From NCBI GenBank assembly GCA_029990175.1, contig JARKIP010000048.1:25506001-25570000 (forward strand): DNA of 64,000 nucleotides. The letters run 5' to 3'. The number at the start of each line of letters is the position of its first letter. The stretch's first letter is position 1. Both the position numbers and the translations under genes were made by a program. This document shows positions 56,433 to 64,000 of the stretch, piece after piece. This DNA is from Petunia secreta (Eukaryota; Streptophyta; Magnoliopsida; Solanales; Solanaceae). A model generated the notes under the pieces. The model had not been told where the DNA came from. It ran no database searches and saw only the letters and a list, made by a program, of their open reading frames with translations.

Positions 56433-57812
56433 ATGGCAGATGAACATAACATTGATGCTACCACCGGTTTGAACGGTCAACAACAGCTTAATCCTAACGA
56501 CGGGGTTCATGCTCCAGTAACTGTCGAAGCGGTCGATGAATCAACCAATCACGAGCAGGATCTGCCTCACAACGATGATCCTACTGTTTCACGGTTGAAC
56601 GCGCCTCAAGGACGTCGACCCGGTAAGGAACCCGCGGTCGAATCAGTGGATACCAATATGGCGTTGATGGAGTATTTGGGAAAACATGATGCGCAGTTCG
56701 AAATGATAAATAAGAAATTGGAGATTCTGTCTGGCTCTATCGGAAATAGAGCGCCTACCTCCTCGATCACACCCGCAAGCATTTCGACTTCGGTTCCTCA
56801 GGGCGGCGTAACAGGGGGACTTGCAGCGGGGGTCGGATCTGGAGGATCAGGTACGGCCGCCGTGGCTATGGGAGCTCCGGCCTCCGTTGCGACAGAAGTA
56901 AGGATGTTGGCTACGATGCAGACGTTGTTGAATGATACAGTGGAGAAAAAATTCAATGAGATGAAGTCTTTTATGGAGAAATTGCCAGGTGTTCCAAAGT
57001 TAACAGACGACATCGCTAAGAAATCGACCTCAAAGCGTCGTTTCCACCTAGTGCAGCCCCATTACCTATTCCCAAAACTTTCAAGTTGCCAGAAAGTTTG
57101 AGGTACGATGGAACTACGGATCCAAGCGATCACATCTACATATTTTCGATTGTAGTTCAATCGAACGACCTGACTTCGGATGAGATCAATTCGGTCAGTT
57201 TGAAGAAATTCTGTGAAACATTGAGGGGATGAGCGTTGAAATGGTATTTGCAGCTACCCAAAAACAGGATATAAGATTTCGATGATATGTCAGCTAAATT
57301 CATTCGAGCACACACTGGAGCTAAAAAGATAGAACCAAGAGTGGAGGATATCTTGAACATTAAGCAACGGCCCGATGAGACTATCAAACAGTTTTTGAGA
57401 CGATTCAACGATGAAAAGATTAACATCCCAAACGTCGAGGAGAGATGGGCTTGTTTGTCTTTTGCAAATAATATAAGCAACGATTCAATGGAGGCATGTG
57501 CAAAGTTGAAGGATCGATTGAGAGAAATCACTCCATGGACCTTTGATGATTTGCATCGTGAGTGTGAGCCAAAGATTAGGTATGAAGAAGAGGAATTGCA
57601 GTTAGCCTGATACAATCGTTGGTATGATCGACCACCACCACGGAGAATTGAGAATGACAGGAGAAACTACGGGGATCAATGATGGGAGCCCTATAGTTTT
57701 CCTCGAACAGGGAGTAACAACTACGAAGCTGGTAGTTCAAAAAATCAACCGAAGAAGGGACAGTCGAGTCCATCTTCGGCTCGAAGAGATTGACTACTGC
57801 CTCCTAAAGTGA
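56433..57812 (+). pseudogene. gag: Element D gag, decayed
   Basis: Start ATG at 56433 (MADEHNIDATTGLNG); an in-frame ATG at 56415 is less likely because the gag of element A also begins MAD. The first part to 57101 has a Gly/Ala/Ser-rich linker and VEKKFNEMKSFMEKLPGVP. A frameshift near 57040 follows, then the capsid core with two stops (57228 and 57271 regions) and an open part 57287-57610 (FIRAHTGAKKIEPRVEDILN, RPDETIKQFLRRFNDEKINI). A further decayed stretch runs to 57812. Confidence 0.85.
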
Positions 57813-57847
57813 CAGAATATAACTTTTGTGTATCAACATAAAATCTA

Positions 57848-58625
57848 GTGAATCATTTGAAGGGAATGGGCGAGAAAGTTGTGAAATTTCCCGGTCGCAT
57901 GAAGACGAAACCGAACACGAAGGATGAAAACTTGTGGTGTGCATTCTATCACGATTTTGGCTATACGACCGAAGAATGTAAAGCGTTGAGATACGAGATA
58001 GCCAGTTTGTTGGAAAAAAGGACACTTGGTGGATCTCTTGATTGAAAGAGGACGAAATAATTTCAATAAAAAGAAGGATGATGAACCGCCAAAACCTCAT
58101 GCTCCGAGGAAAACAGTGAACATCATAACTGGAGGAGATGATGTTTGTGGGGTAACTTACACCACAAAAAAATATGCAAAGGTTTCGTTTACGCGAGACA
58201 AGAGGACCCGAGATGAAATGAACGATAAGATTGTGTTCGGGGATTTCGACTTCGATGAAAGGATTCATCCCCAGCATGATGCCTTAGTAGTTACGATGAG
58301 AGTTGACGATGCCGATGTAAACAGGGTATTGATCGATGCCGGCAGTTCGATTAATATAATTCATTGTAGAGTAGTGGAGCAGTTGCAGTTGAACGATAAG
58401 ATCGTACCTCGATCAACGGTTTTATCGGGTTTCAAAAATTCGAGCAAAGTGACCGTTTGGGAAATTACAATTAAGAGATATGCGGAAGTCGTCGAAAATG
58501 ATACTTTATTCCAAGTAATGAAAGGTGACATGGCTTACAACGTGATACTTGGTCGACCATGGATCCATACTATGGGAGCAGTTCCATCGACCCCGCACCA
58601 GGTTGTAAAGTTTCCTACTCCATAG
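57848..58625 (+). pseudogene. pol: Element D zinc-knuckle-like motif and aspartic protease
   Basis: 57848-58045 has CAFYHDFGYTTEEC, the counterpart of CEFHADYGHRTEDC in A but with two His changed to Tyr, which should destroy metal binding. After a frameshift near 58030 the protease is open (58026-58625), with active site DAGSS at 58335-58349 and VILGRPWIH near 58540. It ends at TAG 58623-58625. Confidence 0.85.
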
Positions 58626-58859
58626 GGAGTGCGCGAAATCAAAGGTGAGCAACAAGCTTCTCGAGAGTGCTACTCAGTGGCCGTCAAGGACGGCGTTCGA
58701 AAATAGCAATCACAGTTAGCGAAATCCGTGGTCGAAGATTTTACCGCGACTCCGTCATATGCTAAGAAAGCACAGTTAGCGGAATCCGCGGTCGAAGATG
58801 AATTCACCACGATTCCGTCATGTGTTAAGGAACCATACAAATAAAAAGTTGAAGACTCT
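58626..58859 (+). other. Element D protease-RT linker
   Basis: Coding-like but interrupted. Contains a direct repeat of about 58 bp around CACAGTTAGCG(A/G)AATCC (near 58709 and 58770). Confidence 0.6.
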
Positions 58860-60228
58860 ATGATAGAGGAATTAGAGGAAGTGATACTATTCGATGACAA
58901 ACCAAATCGAAAAGTATACGTCGGGGCAGAGCTAGATCCCAAAATAAAAACAAAAATCATATCTTTTCTCAAGGATAATTCTGATTGTTTTGTTTGGTCC
59001 CACGCGGACATGATAGAGATCGACCCAAAAGTTGCCACAGATATGTTGAATGTCGATCCAAGATATCGGCCGGTGAAATAAAAGAAACGGTCGAATGGGC
59101 TGTTATCGAAGGAAAGTTATTAATGACGAAGTAGATAAGCTGTTAACGAATGGATTCATCAAGGAAGTTAAGTATCCAGAATGGTTGGCAAACACTGTCG
59201 TCGTACCGAAGAAGAATGGGAAGTGGAGAGTATGCGTAGATTATAGCGACCTTAACAAAGCTTGCCCGAAAGATTCGTTCCCGTTGCCTCATATCGATAG
59301 ATTGATCATTTTGACGGCAGGGCACGAAATGTTGAGTTTTTTGGACGCCTACTCAGGCTATAATCAAATTTCAATGGACCCAACAGATCAGGAAAAAACT
59401 TCTTTTATCACAGACATGGGGACTTATTGTTGTACAGTCATGCCTTTCGATCTCAAAAATGCTGGGGCTTTTTATCAACGGTTGGTTACTACTATGTTTA
59501 AAGATTTGATTGGGAAAACGATCGAAGTGTACACTGATGATATGTTGGTTAAGCCATTAGAAAGGAAGGATCATCTAAGTCACTTGAAAGAAACGTTCAC
59601 GATACTGAGGCAGTTCAACATGAGGCTGAACCCGAAGAAATGCGCGTTTGGGGTTGGATCCGGCAAGTTCTTGGGATTTATCGTATCGCAGAGAGGGATC
59701 GAGGCCAATCCAGACAAGATCAAAGTGATAGAGAGCATACCCGAAGAGTTGACAACGGTGAAGGAGGTTCAACAGCTGACCGATCGAGTAGCCTATCTCG
59801 GCAGGTTCATCCCGAGGTCATCTGAACAATGTCACAAGTTCTTTTCGGTGCTAAGGAAGAACACTAGCTTTGATTGGACGTCAGAATGCAAACGAGCCCT
59901 CAAAGAGTTGAAGCAATACTTGTCCAATCCACCATTGCTTTCAAAGCCGATCGAAGGAGAAGTGTTGTTGATCTACTTGGCTATTTTCGAAGAAGCTGTG
60001 AGCGCTGTCCTTGTTCGCGAGGATGGAGGTAACCAATTCCCTATTTATTATGTTAGCAAAATATTATTAGATGCAGAAATAAGATATCCACACTTAGAAA
60101 AACTTGCACTCGCACTTGTCACGGCAGCACGAAAACTAAGACCATATTTTCAATGTCATGCTATATTTGTTATAACCACTTTCCTTTATGAAGTATTTTA
60201 CATCGGACGGATCTCTCTGGTCGATTGA
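58860..60228 (+). pseudogene. pol: Element D reverse transcriptase and first RNase H
   Basis: 58860-59081 (VGAELDPKIKTKIISFL) ends at TAA 59079-59081. After a frameshift the RT is open from 59095 for 377 codons: KNGKWRVCVDYSDLNKACPK, LDAYSGYNQIS, MPFDLKNAGAFYQ (the usual Gly of PFG is Asp), YTDD at 59530-59541 in place of the usual Y-I/V-DD, KFLGFIVSQRGI, then RNase H/connection motifs (YYVSKILLDAEIRYPHLEKL). The frame ends in another shift at 60228. Confidence 0.9.
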
Positions 60229-60992
60229 TGAAATGGGCGGTCGAGCTGAGCGAGTACGATATCACTTACCAGCCTCGCACCGCCATCAAATCACAAGTCT
60301 TGGCTGATTTTGTAGCAGATTTTAGCGCTAACATCCTTCTTGAAGCAAAGAAGGAGGAACTCATGATGAGGGATCCAGACCGATATGGGGTCTGGATGAT
60401 GTATACCGATAGAGCTTCAAACGTGAAAGAGACTAGCCTCGGAGTCTTGCTGATAGCACCAACCGGTAAAAAGCTAAGGTATGCGATCAAACTACATGCC
60501 AAAACTAACAACGAGGCCGAATATGAGGCCCTCGCTGCAGGTCTAAAGATCGCGAAGGATTTGAAAATCGAGCGGTTGGACATCAAAACCGATTCCCAAC
60601 TAGTTGTGAATCAAGTCCAATGAGATTTCAGTGTTCGGGACTCGAGGATGCAACAACTGCTCAACAAGGTACAAAATCTTCTAACTTCTTTTCAGGAGTG
60701 GAAAATAGCCCAAATCCCGAGGGAGGAGAACATCGAGGTAGATTTTTTGGCTAACCTCAGTTCAGCAGCAACCATCGAGGGAGAACTCAATGAAACAGTT
60801 GTTCACTTTTTCAAATCTCCACTCTGTCGGAGCATCAAAGAGGTAAACAATGTTAATTATACTTGGGATTGGAGAAACAAATATTTGTCCTATTTGCAGG
60901 CAGGTGTTCTACCCGAAGGCAAGAAATCTGCCCAATCACTCAGAGCTAAAGCGGCCAGATATTGCCTTTTAGACAACCAACTCTATAGGTGA
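60225..60992 (+). pseudogene. pol: Element D second (archaeal-type) RNase H
   Basis: Opens KWAVELSEYDITYQPRTAIK, the segment deleted in A. The first catalytic motif reads TDRASN where A has TDGASN. NNEAEYEALAAG and KTDSQLVVNQV follow. A TGA at 60621-60623 interrupts, and a related linker (PREENIEVDFLANLSSA) continues from 60648 to a TGA at 60990-60992. Confidence 0.85.
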
Positions 60993-62097
60993 ATGTTCAA
61001 TGGCCCTTTAGCAAAATGTGTTGGGCCAGATGGCACGAGTTATGTGTTGAGGAAGGTTCATGAAGGTGAATGTGGCAATCACTCTGGCAGCAAATCGTTG
61101 GTACGAAAAATAATAAGAGCTGGGTACTATTGGCCAACGATCACAGAGGATGCAAAGGACTTCGTTCGTAAGTGTCAACGATTTGGCAACTTCATACATC
61201 AACAAGTAGAGCCCCTTTATTCAGTCACATCACTGTGGCCGTTCATGAAGTGGGGAATGGATTTGGTCGGGCCGCTTCCAACAGCGCCCGGTGGGGTAAA
61301 TTTTATTTTAATTTTGACAGATTATTTTTCTAAGTGGGTAGAAACAATTGTTTTGGCTAAAATTCGTGAACAGGAAGTTATCAAGTTCATTCACCAGAAC
61401 ATCATTTGTCGTTTAGGGATCCCGGAAGAGATCACATGCGACAACGGCAAAAAGTTAGTGGGGAATCGAATCACAGCTTTTTTCAAGAAGTGGGGGATCA
61501 AGCGGATTTCATCAACACCCTATCACCCCAGTGCAAATGGACAAGCTGAGTCTTCCAACAAGACAATAATCGAGTACTTGAAGGAAATGATGGATGAATC
61601 AAAGGGCAATTGGCCGAACGAACTCCCCAGTGCGTTGTGGGCTCATCGAACAACGGTGAAACACAGTACTGGAGAGACTCCGTACTCACTTGTCTATGGG
61701 GCAGAAGCATTGATTCCGGTGGAAATCGGTGAACCTAGTCTTTGGTTCGCTCACTCCACCGATGAATCAAACAAGGTTGCCACGCTGATAGACTTGGACT
61801 TGATCGAGGCAAAGAGAGATATAGCACTAGTTCGGATACAAGCACCGAAACAAAGGGCAGAAAATTACCTCAACAAAAAAAATCAGGTATTGAGCTTTTA
61901 ATGTAGGTGATTATGTATTGAGGATCAAAAGGTCAAAGATGGATGAACCAAACGAAGGCAAACTGGGAGCAAATTGGGAGGGACCCTATCGGGTCAAGGC
62001 AGTGGTCGGAAAGGGCTCATATCAGCTCGAAATAGTGGACTCGAAGCCAGTCGACTTCAATTGGAATATCACACAATTGAAGAAGTATTATTTCTAA
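60993..62097 (+). pseudogene. pol: Element D integrase
   Basis: Longest intact piece, open 60993-61901 in the same frame as the preceding segment. N-terminal zinc site HEGECGNHSG is present but the CxxC reads CQRFGN, so one Cys ligand is lost. Catalytic residues are the Asp of GMDLVGP, the Asp of TCDNGKK and the Glu of NGQAESSN (DD35E). The YHPSANGQAESSNK and TGETPYSLVYGAEALIP motifs are well preserved. After a frameshift near 61900 the C-terminal part (NWEGPYRVKAVVGKGSYQLE) ends with YYF and TAA at about 62095-62097. Confidence 0.9.
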
Positions 62098-63232
62098 AAT
62101 GCTACGGTATCGTATGATCGAATTTTACTTTTCTTTACATAATTTTCATTTTCCCTCCATCAGGCACATTTGATTATTGATTATTTGGTGCTAAAACTTT
62201 TAGATGATAGGCATAGTTGGAATCGAATGATGACAAACATCACTCATGAATACTTGAGCTCGAAATGTTCCAATCGTGGTCGATAAGTCTGACGAATACT
62301 CTAATGTGGTCTTCATCTTTAACGCCTTCTCTCGTTATTTTTCCTTCAACATCGTCTTTTCAGATGTCGAAAGCCGAAATCTAGTGTTCGATTACTCATA
62401 CTTCGCACCCAAACACTGGGGGGATGGAGTTAGTAAGATAATCGCGCACTCAAAGACTAGGGACTGCTTTCGGAAATGGAGATGAGATCGTTTGAAGACA
62501 AAATCGGGGACTTGTTCAAGCTCCAACATTTTCATTCAAACTGGGGACTCGTTCAAATTCGACGAAGGTCTCAAGCCCCACCATTTTCACTCAAACTGGG
62601 GACTCGTTCAAATTTGACTTAAAATGGGGACTGTTCGTTTAGATAGGACATGCAATATGTAAGCGATCCATTAGCGATCAAGGAAATTTTTGTTATTAAA
62701 GCCTTTAGACGGCTACGTTTTGTAACCGATCGAATAATGTATCAAGCGCCCGACAGCGGCTAATACTTCAATAATATATAGCACTTACATAATTTTTTGA
62801 TCTCTACAACACTTGTCATTTTGTGTTATCGATCTTTACACTGTTGAATTTACAATTCCAATTTTTGACTGTGTTTAAACAAAAAATTTCCGAACTTGAA
62901 ATTATTCGAAGAGTGCATTATGTGAAAATGAGACGTCATTCTTCACTACGCACTAAGTACATTGGGCCCCAATTATTTTATATTCTTTCCAACGACTATC
63001 GCTAAAACATTAACATTTCGAACGATTGAATCAACTTGTCCTTCGGAAAATTCAAGATAAAATCTTATTTTCGAAAGACAATACTTGAAGCGATAAAAGG
63101 AAATTCATTAAACACTTTATTCATTTGGGTGAAATATTTACATCAGACGGCCAAATGGCCTCATTGTCTTCAAAATAAAAAAGACCAAGCTACTAGCCGA
63201 AACAACTAAACAACAACAAAATAAACAATAAT
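62098..63232 (+). other. Element D spacer with polypurine-like motif and tandem repeats
   Basis: Non-coding. AAACACTGGGGGGATGGAG near 62410 matches the motif at the same place in A. At about 62505-62637 there are three to four copies of a unit starting C(T/G)GGGGACT(C/T)GTTCAA with a CAAGC.CCA(A/C)CATTTTCA middle. The rest is AT-rich. Confidence 0.7.
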
Positions 63233-63862
63233 TCATTCATCTCCATCTGAGCCTTCATCGGAAGACCTTGGAGGGAGACCGAGATCTTCACGAGCAAGCC
63301 TTACAATAGCTGTTGCTTCGTCCAATTCAGCGGGAACGTCAACACTGCGATCAAGCATCTCCTTTAGCACATCACGCCTCGACTCAGCAAGGATCAAGTC
63401 CTTCTTTTTCTCAAATTCCTCCTCGAGGTCGCGCTTTTGGTTTATCGATTCCCGTTGAAGAACCCAATTTCTCTTCGTTAGACTGTTGACTTGAACATTT
63501 AGATCCTCATTGCTCCTACGGAGAGTTTGAAGCTCTTCGAACACCACAGCAAGCTCTCGATCTTTACTCTCAAAGATAGAGCTGAGTTCGGCACACTTCA
63601 TCTCCGTGTTGGCCTCGTGTTGGCTGAGCTGCTCATTCAAGGCTCGAATCTGAGATTCTAACTCGGATTCACGAAGAGCATGTTCATTCGTGTTTTTATC
63701 AAAGTTGGCCAGAAGCTCAGCGTGCTCAGTCTCCAAGGGTTTCAGCTTTCGGTGCCACTCCTCCCCCGCCGAAGTAAGTTGAGCAATTTGATCGTTTAAA
63801 ACTTTGGCTCCATCTTGAAGTCGGCGAATTTGATCAGCTGTTTTGATCGCCATTATTGTGTT
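63233..63862 (-). CDS. Element D antisense gene, last exon (coiled-coil protein)
   Basis: Open on the minus strand from the acceptor CTTGCTTTCAG (ending 63863) to the stop at 63235-63233. About 209 residues, starting NTIMAIKTADQIRRLQDG, strongly charged with heptad-like Leu/Ile spacing (LRESELESQIRALNEQLSQH), and ending LGLPPRSSDEGSDGDE. It lacks internal stops, unlike pol in the same element. It corresponds to exon 5 of the antisense gene in A by position, coiled coil and acidic end. An internal ATG (63853-63851) lies 3 codons into the exon but need not be the start. Confidence 0.8.
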   Translation of the reverse strand, partial: NTIMAIKTADQIRRLQDGAKVLNDQIAQLTSAGEEWHRKLKPLETEHAELLANFDKNTNEHALRESELESQIRALNEQLSQHEANTEMKCAELSSIFESKDRELAVVFEELQTLRRSNEDLNVQVNSLTKRNWVLQRESINQKRDLEEEFEKKKDLILAESRRDVLKEMLDRSVDVPAELDEATAIVRLAREDLGLPPRSSDEGSDGDE

Positions 63863-63945
63863 CTGAAAGCAAGTCATAAGTAAGATTTAACATGTGGGAT
63901 GCATTCAAAGGAAAGAAAAAGAATAGATGATGGGAAGAAGGTTAC

Positions 63946-64000
63946 CCTGAAACCAGCAAAAGCGATTTGTGAAGGGAGGCTCAAATCGCTGTGTACATTC
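63946..64000 (-). CDS. Element D antisense gene, penultimate exon, partial
   Basis: Reads SDLSLPSQIAFAGFR to AGG followed by donor GTAACC (63945). The 83-nt intron 63863-63945 ends in a pyrimidine-rich CTTGCTTTCAG, and the exons join in phase. Matches NLSPMSLMGVSAASVF at the end of exon 4 in A. The exon continues beyond the window. Confidence 0.75.

Larger units (their letters stand above)
44149..64000 (+). mobile_element. Element D: Tat-lineage Ty3/gypsy retrotransposon, right end beyond the window
   Basis: The LTR starts TGTATTGGTCGG and ends AATACA before a tRNA-Lys type primer site. The 5' LTR is split by element E. Gag, protease, RT, RNase H, second RNase H, integrase, spacer and a minus-strand coiled-coil gene follow in the order seen in A. 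The 3' LTR and target duplication are outside the window, so the left boundary rests on similarity to the A and solo LTR starts. About 9 kb of D is visible. Confidence 0.88.

Overview
The window looks like repeat-rich nuclear DNA of a flowering plant, probably a member of the Solanaceae: the lineages present (Tat, Ogre-like and Athila-like Ty3/gypsy elements, TS- and Au-like SINEs, Stowaway and hAT-like MITEs) and the intron-rich, AT-rich host gene all fit this, but the species cannot be named from the sequence. About 83% of the window is LTR retrotransposon.

Layout: 1-1528 is AT-rich DNA with no recognised feature. 1534-34358 is a three-deep nest. Element A is a Tat-lineage Ty3/gypsy element (TSD AACGT) carrying gag-pol on the plus strand and a multi-exon gene on the minus strand. 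Inside the last exon of that antisense gene sits element B (9039-31082), an Ogre-like element with 3.9-kb LTRs and a tRNA-Arg type primer site that keeps gag but has lost pol. Inside B, at the end of gag, sits element C (16625-23639, TSD TGTCA), an Athila-like element with only gag and protease. 34364-44148 is the only gene-like island. It holds a host gene on the minus strand (35330-42225, three exons, 161 residues, HNH endonuclease-domain protein) whose introns hold a Stowaway MITE, a hAT-like MITE and SINE pieces. A Tat solo LTR (42560-43078, TSD AGTAT) lies 335 bp from its start codon, and a LINE remnant ends the island. From 44149 to the window end is element D, a second Tat element with gag-pol and the downstream part of a homologous antisense gene. 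Its 5' LTR is split by element E (44968-55864, TSD CCTGT), a very young Ogre-like element without any gag-pol, whose 3' region is full of tandem arrays.

All gag-pol copies are decayed by in-frame stops and frameshifts, so none looks able to move by itself. The near-identical LTRs of E imply recent movement using proteins supplied by another Ogre-like element.

The most interesting system is the antisense gene of the Tat elements. In A it has a minus-strand TATA box with an adjacent G-box, a first exon with a Transposase_28-like (PF04195) region, and intron boundaries (gtaagt donors, cag/tag acceptors). It ends in a long coiled-coil exon with an acidic tail. D carries the same final intron-exon junction. 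Extra antisense ORFs are known for Tat elements; the spliced structure with its own promoter is read here directly from the sequence.
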